From NCBI GenBank assembly GCA_002441585.1, contig DJWS01000009.1:99116-163115 (forward strand): DNA of 64,000 nucleotides. The letters run 5' to 3'. How positions within the stretch are numbered: the stretch's first letter is position 1; each line of letters starts with the position of its first letter. This stretch comes from Candidatus Saccharibacteria bacterium UBA6224. Lineage in GTDB: Bacteria > Patescibacteriota > Saccharimonadia > Saccharimonadales > UBA4665. A program made the position numbers and the translations under genes. Below are positions 7,501-14,716 of the stretch, piece after piece. The notes beneath the pieces were generated by a model that worked only from the letters and a program-made list of their open reading frames with translations, was not told the origin of the DNA and did no database searches.

Positions 7501-8157
7501 ATGGTAGAACTTTTTGTGTTGGCCGCTATAGCGTGGTTATGTTACCGGGCCGCATATTTGCACGACGACGAATTCGCTGCCGTTTCGCGGGGTGTCAGTG
7601 ATCGATTCGGTAAATTGTGGGACGTGGCCCATGAGAGCATGCGTGAAAGCCGGTTCCTGCGCGCCGAAAAGGCGCTGTTGACCATCCTCAAGATCGACGA
7701 GAAAAACGCCGCTGCTTACAACCGTCTGGGTATCTTGTATGCCAAGCAAAAGGAATATCGTGATGCCATCGATTGCTTCGAGATCGCCAGCAGCATCGAA
7801 GCAACCGCCTCCAGTCTGCACAACCTAGGCCTCATCTATTATGAGACAGAAAATTTTGAGAAGGCAGCCGTAGCATTTGAGCAATCACTGAAGTTGGAAG
7901 ATAATCTGGCAGCCCGTCATGTCGCCTACGCCAAAGTTATGGAAAAGCTGGGCAACGATAAGTTGATGTTCCAGGAGCTGGACCGGGCAGTCGAACTGGA
8001 GCCTAATCGTGAAACGTATGGTTTGCTGCTAAAGGCTTACGAGACTCGTGAGATGCAAATGGAAGCCGATATGATCCGCGATAAGATGCACAAGCTCATC
8101 ACGACTACGACTGGCAGGCGCCGCCGTATCGTTCGGCCCAAGCGCGTTGTGGTTTGA
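7501..8157 (+). CDS. Membrane-anchored tetratricopeptide repeat protein
   Basis: A 218-residue protein. Residues 2-20 (VELFVLAAIAWLCYRAAYL) form a single N-terminal membrane anchor. From about residue 45 there are three or four TPR units with the expected spacing (for example AAYNRLGILYAKQKEYRDAI and SLHNLGLIYYETENFEKAAV). The last 20 residues are very basic (TGRRRRIVRPKR), suggesting contact with nucleic acid or phospholipid. TPR proteins generally act as scaffolds; no enzyme domain is visible. It has its own leaderless-type promoter. Confidence 0.85.
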   Translation: MVELFVLAAIAWLCYRAAYLHDDEFAAVSRGVSDRFGKLWDVAHESMRESRFLRAEKALLTILKIDEKNAAAYNRLGILYAKQKEYRDAIDCFEIASSIEATASSLHNLGLIYYETENFEKAAVAFEQSLKLEDNLAARHVAYAKVMEKLGNDKLMFQELDRAVELEPNRETYGLLLKAYETREMQMEADMIRDKMHKLITTTTGRRRRIVRPKRVVV

Positions 8158-8181
8158 TTGTATTGGCCGCCAGCCTCTCTG

Positions 8182-8210
8182 TTGTCATCTGACATCTGGT
8201 TTGATACACT
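8182..8210 (+). promoter_or_regulatory. Promoter of the tRNA-Thr/tRNA-Tyr unit
   Basis: TTGTCA (8182-8187) and TACACT (8205-8210) are 17 bp apart, 37 nt before the tRNA-Thr gene. Confidence 0.55.
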
Positions 8211-8246
8211 TTGTGAGTCGCCGGGCTAGACAAGAGCGACCGACCA

Positions 8247-8323
8247 GCCACCTTAGCTCAGTTGGTTAGAGCATCTGTTTTGTAAACAGAGGGTCGTCGG
8301 TTCGAGTCCGACAGGTGGCTCCA
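8247..8323 (+). tRNA. tRNA-Thr (anticodon TGT)
   Basis: A complete cloverleaf. The acceptor stem GCCACCT pairs with AGGTGGC, the anticodon loop is TTTGTAA (anticodon TGT), the T-loop is TTCGAGT, and the CCA end is encoded at 8321-8323. Confidence 0.97.
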
Positions 8324-8392
8324 AGTTACTCTCTTCTTATCAAAAAGAGATGCACCTTATAGTTATATGTTGGGAGCGTTAGCTCTCAAACT

Positions 8393-8477
8393 GCAGGGAT
8401 ACTCAAGCGGTCAACGAGGGGTGACTGTAAATCATCTGGCTACGCCTTCGGGGGTTCGAATCCCTCTCCCTGCACCA
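8393..8477 (+). tRNA. tRNA-Tyr (anticodon GTA)
   Basis: A type II tRNA with a long variable arm. The acceptor stem GCAGGGA pairs with TCCCTGC, the anticodon loop is CTGTAAA (GTA), and the CCA is encoded at 8475-8477. Its last 18 nt before the discriminator (8456-8473) recur at 8609-8626. Confidence 0.96.
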
Positions 8478-8514
8478 AATTAAATAGGTCTCCATCAGGA
8501 GGCCTATTTAATTT
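8478..8514 (+). terminator. Long hairpin terminator after tRNA-Tyr
   Basis: An almost perfect 16-17 bp stem (AATTAAATAGGTCTCC with GGAGGCCTATTTAATT) with an ATCA loop. Its AT-rich flanks would work as a terminator on either strand. Confidence 0.75.
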
Positions 8515-8660
8515 ATGGAGGCGAGTGGGGATTCGAACGCGAGCGCCAGTGGCGCTCAGCCGCCCGAAGCCTGGCGACCATGGGAGCCAGGTTGACCGAA
8601 GGTCAAGGTCGAATCCCTCTCCCTGCCGGAGGTAGGTCGAATCCCACCCACCACCTGCTA
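8515..8660. pseudogene. Decayed tRNA-like fragments on both strands
   Basis: On the minus strand 8515-8560 reads like the 3' half of a type II tRNA (CCA, acceptor, TTCGAATCCCC and a GAGCGCC/GGCGCTC variable-arm hairpin), but the T-stem no longer pairs and no matching 5' acceptor is found. On the plus strand 8609-8626 repeats the 3' end of the tRNA-Tyr gene, and 8636-8656 resembles another tRNA 3' end. Perfect small hairpins lie between (CCTGGC/GCCAGG, TTGACC/GGTCAA). I read this as tRNA debris, perhaps left by integration events. Confidence 0.5.
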
Positions 8661-8670
8661 TAGTTACAAT

Positions 8671-8889
8671 ATGACCAAAGCCAATAAGCGGATTAATATC
8701 CTTTATACCAATTGGCGTGACGAGCAAGCTTGGCGCACGATCGAACCGCTTAAGATATGGTTTGGGTCGACCGAGTGGCACAAGGACGAGCAGTGGCTGC
8801 TGACGGCGTTGGATGTCGATAAGAACGCCGAGCGAGATTTTGCCATGAAGGATATCCAAGAATGGCAGGCTGACGAACAATCAGAGTAG
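8671..8889 (+). CDS. Small conserved hypothetical protein, WYL-like fold possible
   Basis: A 72-residue protein with the pattern ILYTNWRDEQAWRTIEPLKIWFGSTEWHKDEQWLL. This resembles short bacterial and phage proteins whose sequence style recalls WYL ligand-binding domains (a conserved arginine, PLxIWFG, and WxL). No DNA-binding domain is attached. The ATG follows TGCTATAGT by 6 nt (TATAGT 8659-8664), a leaderless-type arrangement. The gene stands alone between tRNA genes. Function unknown. Confidence 0.7.
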   Translation: MTKANKRINILYTNWRDEQAWRTIEPLKIWFGSTEWHKDEQWLLTALDVDKNAERDFAMKDIQEWQADEQSE

Positions 8890-8895
8890 AGAGAC

Positions 8896-8924
8896 TTGAG
8901 AAAATAAGCATTTATCGCTATACT
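8896..8924 (+). promoter_or_regulatory. Promoter of tRNA-Thr(GGT)
   Basis: TTGAGA (8896-8901) and TATACT (8919-8924) are 17 bp apart, 23 nt before the tRNA. Confidence 0.65.
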
Positions 8925-8947
8925 TTCATCTGTTATTAGCCCCCAAT

Positions 8948-9022
<75 letters not shown>

Positions 9023-9065
9023 ATTACACGAATTTGTGAGAAACTTTACAGATAAAAGGTCAGCC

Positions 9066-9155
9066 AGGGTGCTTAAGTATAGGTGTGCTTGAGAGAAATA
9101 ATGGTTCATAAGTAGTAGACCACAAGCACCCTTAACCCCGCATCAATGCGGGGTT
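9066..9155 (+). other. Candidate structured RNA downstream of tRNA-Thr
   Basis: AGGGTGCTT (9066-9074) pairs perfectly with AAGCACCCT (9124-9132), enclosing about 50 nt. A second GTGCTT copy near 9085 could compete for the same partner. A strong hairpin AACCCCGCA/TGCGGGGTT (9134-9155) follows, though it has only an A/T-mixed tail. No open reading frame of note lies inside. It may be a processed 3' extension of the tRNA transcript or an independent RNA; I recognise no known family. Confidence 0.4.
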
Positions 9156-9177
9156 ATAAAATTATCATAAAAAGTAC

Positions 9178-9206
9178 TTGACAAAGCATAAGCGTCTCGA
9201 TACCAT
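9178..9206 (+). promoter_or_regulatory. Promoter of the candidate small RNA
   Basis: A perfect TTGACA (9178-9183), 17 bp, then TACCAT (9201-9206). Confidence 0.6.
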
Positions 9207-9212
9207 ATCGTT

Positions 9213-9341
9213 GTAAACCAAGCCACAAGCCGAAGTTTACACTCTTATTTTGTAAGCGAACGCCTAAAAAAACGAACACTTACAAAAACTTATCCTTCTT
9301 GCAAGAAGAACAAGATAGCGGTTTGATCAACCGCTATTTTT
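9213..9341 (+). ncRNA. Candidate small non-coding RNA (about 130 nt)
   Basis: A unit with a promoter at 9178-9206 and a strong intrinsic terminator (AGCGGTT tgatc AACCGCT then a T-run, 9315-9341), with no usable start codon between. It contains GTAAAC/GTTTAC (9213-9240), TTTGTAAG/CTTACAAA (9249-9286) and TTCTT/AAGAA (9296-9307) hairpins. A CCTTCTT stretch near 9293 resembles the anti-Shine-Dalgarno sequence. It does not match tmRNA, RNase P, SRP or 6S RNA as I know them. A 5' leader for the PspC gene is less likely, because the terminator comes first and that gene has its own -10 box. Confidence 0.55.
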
Positions 9342-9408
9342 GTATTTAGACACCATCCGATTACAATTACGTTTACAACCGGCATTTCATCTGTTAAAAT
9401 ACATCGTC

Positions 9409-9615
9409 GTGGCCAGAAAACTTTATCGTTCGACCAATGATAAGATGATCGCTGGCATATGTGGTGGCTTGGGCGAGTATTTCGATACCGACCCGGTCAT
9501 CTTCCGGATTTTATTCGTCATTTTGGCGCTGCCAGGAGGACTTCCGGGCGTCATACCATACGTAATTATGTGGCTACTAGTCCCAGAGAAAGGTAACGAA
9601 ACAACCAATGGCTAA
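9409..9615 (+). CDS. PspC-domain membrane protein
   Basis: A 68-residue PspC-type protein. The motif KLYRSTNDKMIAGICGGLGEYFDTDP is the family hallmark, and one hydrophobic helix (about 33-62) follows. PspC proteins sense or respond to envelope stress, although small stand-alone versions are of uncertain role. I chose GTG 9409 because TAAAAT (9395-9400) lies 8 nt before it and the PspC domain begins right there; an ATG at 9340 would put coding sequence across the promoter. The end overlaps rpmG by 8 nt. Confidence 0.85.
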   Translation: MARKLYRSTNDKMIAGICGGLGEYFDTDPVIFRILFVILALPGGLPGVIPYVIMWLLVPEKGNETTNG

Positions 9616-9811
9616 AAAAGGCGATAAGCGCAAGATTGTTGGCCTCGTATCCGAGGAAAGCGGCGAGCGGATTTATTACACTAGTAAGAACACTATGAAC
9701 ACGCCAGAGAAATTGGCGCTGCGCAAGTACAGCAAGAAACTGCGCAAGCACGTCGTGTTCACCGAGACCAAGAAAAATCTGGGTCGTAACGAAGTTAAAC
9801 CCAAAAAATAA
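9608..9811 (+). CDS. rpmG: 50S ribosomal protein L33, zinc-free form
   Basis: A 67-residue L33 of the large subunit. The core KIVGLVSEESGERIYYTSKNTMNTPEKLALRKYSKKLRKHVVF follows the family pattern (YxTxKN...LxLxKY...RKH), but none of the four zinc-binding cysteines is present. The C-terminal extension (TKKNLGRNEVKPKK) makes it longer than the usual 50-55 residues. It overlaps the PspC gene, so the two are probably co-translated, and a strong terminator follows. Confidence 0.9.
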   Translation: MAKKGDKRKIVGLVSEESGERIYYTSKNTMNTPEKLALRKYSKKLRKHVVFTETKKNLGRNEVKPKK

Positions 9812-9825
9812 CAGCGCCTTGTATC

Positions 9826-9852
9826 AAAAGCGGCCGTATGGCCGCTTTTTTG
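9826..9852 (+). terminator. Bidirectional terminator between rpmG and the GH15 gene
   Basis: AAAAGCGGCC gtat GGCCGC then seven T. The A-run on the 5' side makes it usable on the minus strand too, for the convergent glucan operon. Confidence 0.85.
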
Positions 9853-9873
9853 TTTGGTCTGAGAGTTCGGTTA

Positions 9874-11814
9874 TTAGTTGTCGATATCGTAATAATCGAT
9901 GATGGTGTTGATGAGTTCAGCGTGGCTCCAGACCAGGGGTGTGACGGATACCGGCGCGCCAGTCGATGGTTCCACCTGCTCGCTAAGTACGCCGCTAGGC
10001 AAGCTGAGGGACATCGTCCACTCTAGTAACCGTTCGGCTTCCTGGCGGCGGTTGGTGGCGCAGTAATATTGAGCAATCCACAGCGTCGTAACGGCCCAGG
10101 GGTTGCCCTGGTAGGCTGGTTTGCTGGCAAAATAGTTGTCGTGTTCGTAGCGAGGTGAACCCTTGGACGGGCTGACATCTAGCAGGATATCCTCGATTTG
10201 CTTGATTGTCTCGCTGATGAATTCATCATGGGGCTTGAACAGGCCGAATTTCCAGGCGCCATAAAGACTTGAAACGTCCAAAGTGTTATCGAACTTCAAC
10301 GAGCCGTCTTCTTGGAGTAGATAGCCTTTGCGTAGCAGGCCGCGTTCGGCATCGAAGAAAACCGTCACACCAGATAGGATGCGTTTGGCAGCATCTTGCC
10401 AGGTGACGCTATCGTCGGGGTAGTCAAACCTGTCGGCCATTTCTGAGGCGACTATCAGGGCACGATACACCACGGCTGTAGTGTAGGTGCTAGTTAGGAA
10501 TTTTTCCTCCCACAGGTCGTAACTGGCGTGCGGCAGGGACGTGTGCTCGTCAACGAAACGGGCCAAGAAATGCGCCGCCGGTTCGATGAAGGTGGTATAG
10601 AGGCTAAATACAAAGTCTACGTCTTGGCTGTAGCGCAGATACTCATCGATCATGAACAGAACCACAGCCGTCTCGTCTTCCTGGATTGCTAGCTCTGTCC
10701 GACGCCCGTGGACTAATGGGTGCCAGGTGCTGCCGATGGCGCGGTCGGGCTGGTATTTGTGCATTAGGTAGCCGTCGTGTGTCAATATGTCGCGGCAGAA
10801 CTCGAAGAATCGTCGCGGTTCTTCTGTGTAGCCGAGCTTGATCAGTGGCCAGACGGCATAGGCACCGTCGCGGGGCCAGACGTAGCTGTAATAATCGCGC
10901 CCGTAATTATAGATCGATGAATCACAACTGGCGATGATGCCGCCGCGCTTGTCGGTGTGTACCTTGATGACCATCAGTGATTTGCGAACAGCTTCGCGCT
11001 GCTCGTCGTTGACTTTGCCAAGCTTGGCGTCGGACTGGTCGAGCCAGTTCATCCACGAGCGCTCGGTGTAGTCCTGGCGGGCAGGCAGCCCTTGTTGCTT
11101 GATCTTCAGGTGGATTTCCTCGGCGGTGTATTGGTTATCGGCAGCGATAATCCAATAATGAACGCCAGACGAGCCATGAGCGGCGACTTGCATCGAAATC
11201 CGAATAACAGAGTCGACCCCACCATGTTCGACGGCGTTTCCAGACAGTTCGCCATCCTCGGCATCTTTGTAAGTGCCTTCTTTACCCTCGATACCATAAT
11301 TGCCGACAGAGTATTGATCAAATGGCAAACCCTCGTCGGTTTGGCCATAAACCAACAGGCTGCAGCGTCCTTTGTAATCCAAAATGTAGTGTTCCTCGGG
11401 CTCGTACAAGGCCGTGTCACCGCGGCCACCGCGGGATATCTCAAAGACCTGATGCATGAAGACCCTGATCGATCGGTCGTCATCGGCATGGTTATTGACG
11501 GTAATGCGGCGCATGAACGCGTTGAACTCATAATCCACGAAATCAGATAACTCCAATTCGACCCGCAGGCGGTCGTTACTCAAGTGAATGCTGCTTACCA
11601 GCGCATCTGTCTGGAAATCCACCTGAGTGTGCCATTCGGCGTCGTCCGTCCAGCTGAACTGACCATCGACCCAGACGCCGATACGATGGTGCATGCTACG
11701 CGAAGTGTTGAGGTTATCGAGCCCCACGTACGGGTAGTAGAAATCGTTGACGAGGCCTTGTTCGTTCAGGCCAATGGTTAGGCTGCCATTGCCGAGAATG
11801 ACGCTTCGTGCCAC
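9874..11814 (-). CDS. Glycoside hydrolase family 15 protein (glucoamylase or trehalase-like)
   Basis: A 646-residue GH15 enzyme that removes glucose from alpha-glucans, or possibly hydrolyses trehalose. The N-terminal beta domain (about 1-260) has ILGNGSLTIGLNEQGLVNDFYYPYVG. The (alpha/alpha)6 barrel follows, with the WPRDGAYAVWPL motif near residue 315, QEDETAVVLF near 375 and the C-terminal LSEQVEPSTGAPVSVTPLVWSHAELI, where the second catalytic Glu is expected. No signal peptide is present, so it should be cytosolic. It starts with GTG overlapping the stop of the GH57 gene (TAGTG), so it is the last gene of a three-gene operon. Confidence 0.93.
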   Translation of the reverse strand: MARSVILGNGSLTIGLNEQGLVNDFYYPYVGLDNLNTSRSMHHRIGVWVDGQFSWTDDAEWHTQVDFQTDALVSSIHLSNDRLRVELELSDFVDYEFNAFMRRITVNNHADDDRSIRVFMHQVFEISRGGRGDTALYEPEEHYILDYKGRCSLLVYGQTDEGLPFDQYSVGNYGIEGKEGTYKDAEDGELSGNAVEHGGVDSVIRISMQVAAHGSSGVHYWIIAADNQYTAEEIHLKIKQQGLPARQDYTERSWMNWLDQSDAKLGKVNDEQREAVRKSLMVIKVHTDKRGGIIASCDSSIYNYGRDYYSYVWPRDGAYAVWPLIKLGYTEEPRRFFEFCRDILTHDGYLMHKYQPDRAIGSTWHPLVHGRRTELAIQEDETAVVLFMIDEYLRYSQDVDFVFSLYTTFIEPAAHFLARFVDEHTSLPHASYDLWEEKFLTSTYTTAVVYRALIVASEMADRFDYPDDSVTWQDAAKRILSGVTVFFDAERGLLRKGYLLQEDGSLKFDNTLDVSSLYGAWKFGLFKPHDEFISETIKQIEDILLDVSPSKGSPRYEHDNYFASKPAYQGNPWAVTTLWIAQYYCATNRRQEAERLLEWTMSLSLPSGVLSEQVEPSTGAPVSVTPLVWSHAELINTIIDYYDIDN

Positions 11815-13022
11815 TAGACGGACACCCCTTTCTCGGCCAGGCGGTAGCGTAAATCGTGATAGGCGTTCATAAAGTTGATGTAGGCATCATAAGGTGATTC
11901 ATACGGGCTGAAATAGGCGTGGATATCGCCGTCGTTCCACCACTTGGTACACATGTAGTAGAAATGGTCGGATGTTTGCAGGCGCCGCCAATCTTCGATA
12001 AGGGCTAGGTCATTGGTGCGTAAGATGGCACCACCAAGAGCGTACAGGTCGATGATGGCCTCTTGCTGGATCTTATTACCTAGCCAGGCAGACAGGTCGC
12101 GCTCGGTGTCGGCCCAGGTGATGGTTTGCGGCACATCAATCTGGTCGTTGGGCTCGAACGTATCACAAGCTTCGCTGACCGTCATGAAGCTGTTGCCTGG
12201 AGTCTTGAGCCATTGGGCTGGCAGGGCGTCTAGGAAGTCGAAGATACCGCTGGCTTCCCACTGGTGCTCACCGAAGGTCTCGTAGTCCATGAACAGGTTG
12301 AAATTGGTGGCATCGCCGGTTTCGTTGAGCCAGTGTGAGAACTTGTCGGCCGTCAGTGGCCATTCGGCCCAGTTGTGGTCACCAAAACGAAAAGCGATGT
12401 CGTCGGACAGCTTGTAATTTTTCATGAGCAAGCGGATATTGTCGGTGTAACTTGGGCGATAGACGTAGTTTGGCGAGCGCCAACCAAGTACCGGATCCCA
12501 GCCCTCGGCTAAGATACCCTTGAAACCGGCTCGGTCGGCCCAATATGCCAGGTCGTTGTTGTAAGCCAGCTCGGTATTGCGGAATACTTGAGGGGTTTGG
12601 CCAAACAGTTTCTGGATCTTTTCCTTGTGCATCTGTACCTGAGCCTCGAATTCGGGCAGGGAATAAAAGAAGGCCAAACTGTGGTGATAGGTCTCGGCCA
12701 CGATTTCGACGCGGCCAGTAGCGACTAGCTCCTGGAAACTGTGCAAAGCGGCCGGCGACCACTCCTCGAGTTGCTCCAGTACCGTACCGGTAATGGACAT
12801 GCTTAGCTTAAATTCAGGGTGACGATTGAGCAGTTCCACAAGTTTGCGGTTAGTCGGGATGTACGATTTCTCGGCAACCTTGTGCAAGATACGCTCGTTG
12901 CTTGTCCGGTGGTCGTAATGCGCCTGGAAATAGTCATGGTTGTGGCCGGCCTCAAGCGCCGTGTAGTGACGAACCCGATACGGTTGGTGTACGTGCAGGT
13001 AAAGAACGATTGCCTTACTCAT
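11814..13022 (-). CDS. Glycoside hydrolase family 57 protein (alpha-amylase or branching type)
   Basis: A 402-residue GH57 enzyme acting on alpha-glucans. The conserved regions appear in order: LHVHQPYR (near 8), GRVEIVAETYHHSLAFF (near 103), FRNTELAYNND with the catalytic Glu (near 147) and MDYETFGEHQW with the acid Asp (near 245). There is no signal peptide. It overlaps the upstream glycosyltransferase by 4 nt and the downstream GH15 gene by 1 nt. Whether it is an amylase or a 4-alpha-glucanotransferase cannot be settled from motifs. Confidence 0.93.
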   Translation of the reverse strand: MSKAIVLYLHVHQPYRVRHYTALEAGHNHDYFQAHYDHRTSNERILHKVAEKSYIPTNRKLVELLNRHPEFKLSMSITGTVLEQLEEWSPAALHSFQELVATGRVEIVAETYHHSLAFFYSLPEFEAQVQMHKEKIQKLFGQTPQVFRNTELAYNNDLAYWADRAGFKGILAEGWDPVLGWRSPNYVYRPSYTDNIRLLMKNYKLSDDIAFRFGDHNWAEWPLTADKFSHWLNETGDATNFNLFMDYETFGEHQWEASGIFDFLDALPAQWLKTPGNSFMTVSEACDTFEPNDQIDVPQTITWADTERDLSAWLGNKIQQEAIIDLYALGGAILRTNDLALIEDWRRLQTSDHFYYMCTKWWNDGDIHAYFSPYESPYDAYINFMNAYHDLRYRLAEKGVSV

Positions 13023-14230
13023 GCCAGGGCCACCTCTTGGGCGACATGACGCTGATAAACGGCGTAGACTTTGTCGGCTGCCTCGCGCCAGGACATCATC
13101 GATACTTCTGCTCGGGCATTCTCAAGCAATTGATCACGCAAGGCGCTACTACGTACGGCGGCTATCATTTGGTTGGCCATTTCGCTGACATCCCAAAAAT
13201 CGACGCGCAAACAGCTGTGTAAGACTTCGGCGACACCGGATTGCTTGCTGATGAGTGACGGTGCACCGTAAACGGCCGCCTCAAGTGGAGTCAGGCCAAA
13301 TGGTTCAGAAACCGACGGCATGACGAACAAATCCGAGATAGCAAACGCATCACGCCAGGCTTTACCGCGCTGGAAGCCGGTAAAGATGACGTTCTTGCCG
13401 ATACCAAGTTCGGCCGACAGCTCTATCAGCTCCTGATACTGGTCTCCCGAGCCCACAACCAAAAAAAGAGTCTTCGGTTCACGTTGTACGACGAGTTGCG
13501 CGGCCCGGAGCCAATTGGGTAGACCCTTTTGAATGGTCAGACGTCCGATATTGGTAATGACCTTGTAACCCTGACCCTTCATGGTTGCCAAATAGCGATA
13601 GATGTTATCGGGTTCCAGTTGGACAATGCCGTCGTGGTCGATGCTGTTATGAACGACTTCTATCTTATCCAGGGGGATGCCGTATTCGTGATGGATTGCC
13701 CGGCGCGTAAAGTCGCTGACTGCCAGGATGCGGTCGGCCATCAAGAAGGCGGATTCTTCGATATCGCGCACCAATGGGTTGCCGTGTTCGCCACCGGCTC
13801 GATCGGCCTCGACCGAGTGTACGTGCAGGACTATCGGGGTCCCCGTCTTAATCTTGAGGCGCATGGCGGCCCTGAAAGTTAGCCAGTCGTGGGCATGGAC
13901 GATATCGAACTCCATTTCGTCGGCCATCGAGGCGACGGCATGTTCGTACATAGCTACCTGAGAATAGAGATCGTGATATTCCTCGTGACCATCTTGGTAG
14001 CGATACTTGTAGCTATCATAGGCTATGCCACTCTTGATAATCTCGGTAACGCCGCGCGGGCTGGCGGCTGTCAACTTCATGAAATCGGGCTGCTCGTCAC
14101 TGAAGTAAGGGAGTATGAACTCCATTTCGATGTTGTGCCGGCTGAGTGCTTTACACAGCTGGTAGCACGCGACCCCCAACCCACCGCTGTTATGCGGAGG
14201 CAATTCCCACCCAAGCATTAGGACTTTCAT
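13019..14230 (-). CDS. GT4/GT5-type glycosyltransferase, probably glycogen synthase-like
   Basis: A 403-residue GT-B enzyme. The N-terminus MKVLMLGWELPPHNSGGLGVACYQL resembles glycogen/starch synthases and archaeal-type GT4 glycogen synthases. The C-terminal nucleotide-sugar site carries NIGRLTIQKG (near 226) and the E-x7-E motif EPFGLTPLEAAVYGAP (near 312). It is the first gene of the operon with GH57 and GH15, which suggests synthesis and turnover of an intracellular alpha-glucan. Donor specificity is inferred from the context only. Confidence 0.88.
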   Translation of the reverse strand: MKVLMLGWELPPHNSGGLGVACYQLCKALSRHNIEMEFILPYFSDEQPDFMKLTAASPRGVTEIIKSGIAYDSYKYRYQDGHEEYHDLYSQVAMYEHAVASMADEMEFDIVHAHDWLTFRAAMRLKIKTGTPIVLHVHSVEADRAGGEHGNPLVRDIEESAFLMADRILAVSDFTRRAIHHEYGIPLDKIEVVHNSIDHDGIVQLEPDNIYRYLATMKGQGYKVITNIGRLTIQKGLPNWLRAAQLVVQREPKTLFLVVGSGDQYQELIELSAELGIGKNVIFTGFQRGKAWRDAFAISDLFVMPSVSEPFGLTPLEAAVYGAPSLISKQSGVAEVLHSCLRVDFWDVSEMANQMIAAVRSSALRDQLLENARAEVSMMSWREAADKVYAVYQRHVAQEVALA

Positions 14231-14268
14231 GCGCTGTCGTTACCGTATGATTTATTTGATTTGATTAA

Positions 14269-14297
14269 AGTATAAGCTTAATAAATTCTTTCTTCAA
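14269..14297 (-). promoter_or_regulatory. Promoter of the alpha-glucan operon
   Basis: On the minus strand TTGAAG (complement of 14292-14297) and TATACT (complement of 14269-14274) are exactly 17 bp apart. The mRNA would have a leader of about 30 nt without an obvious Shine-Dalgarno sequence. Confidence 0.65.
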
Positions 14298-14379
14298 CCG
14301 TGACATAAAGTGATAATGTGTTCGAGTAAGCCACGGTGGTCATGACACTTAACTATTTTGTTTGACCATCTATAGCCGA

Positions 14380-14408
14380 TTGACGTCCAAGCGTAACCGA
14401 GTTAGGCT
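14380..14408 (+). promoter_or_regulatory. Promoter of the small membrane protein gene
   Basis: TTGACG (14380-14385), 17 bp, TAGGCT (14403-14408), then 7 nt to the ATG at 14416: the same leaderless geometry as the leader peptides. Confidence 0.6.
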
Positions 14409-14415
14409 ATGAATT

Positions 14416-14685
14416 ATGAGTATATTGCTAATGCACATCATCGTAGCCATGGCCGGAATAGTGAGTAGTACGGCGGGTTTGATTCGCCCCAGTAGCCGAC
14501 AGCAAGCCGTCACCTGGACGCTAATAGCGGTTACTGTCGCTTCGGGCACTGTCCTGACTATTCAGTATCCAGCCCACCTAGTCGAGAGCTGCATTTACGG
14601 ACTGTTTTATGTCGGACTGACCGCCTCAGCTGCTGTCTTAGCTGGCCGCAAGCTGGCTGCCAGCTCTATCCAGAACCGAAAATAA
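14416..14685 (+). CDS. Small membrane protein of unknown function
   Basis: An 89-residue hydrophobic protein with three predicted membrane helices (about 5-22, 31-50 and 58-77) and a short basic C-terminus (GRKLAASSIQNRK). I recognise no family. It is transcribed alone from a well-formed leaderless promoter, divergent from the glucan operon and convergent with the next gene, so it is not part of an obvious operon. Confidence 0.65.
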   Translation: MSILLMHIIVAMAGIVSSTAGLIRPSSRQQAVTWTLIAVTVASGTVLTIQYPAHLVESCIYGLFYVGLTASAAVLAGRKLAASSIQNRK

Positions 14686-14716
14686 CCGATCCCAGATTGA
14701 GCGCCACTTAGCATCG

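Noticed and set aside
8440..8880. Minus-strand open frame of 146 codons across tRNA-Tyr and the 8671 gene
   Set aside because: It runs through a tRNA gene and a terminator; the apparent protein end is the reverse translation of tRNA sequence, a common false positive.
11092..11550. Plus-strand open frame of 152 codons inside the GH15 gene
   Set aside because: Antisense to a well-supported GH15 domain with no promoter or ribosome-binding site.
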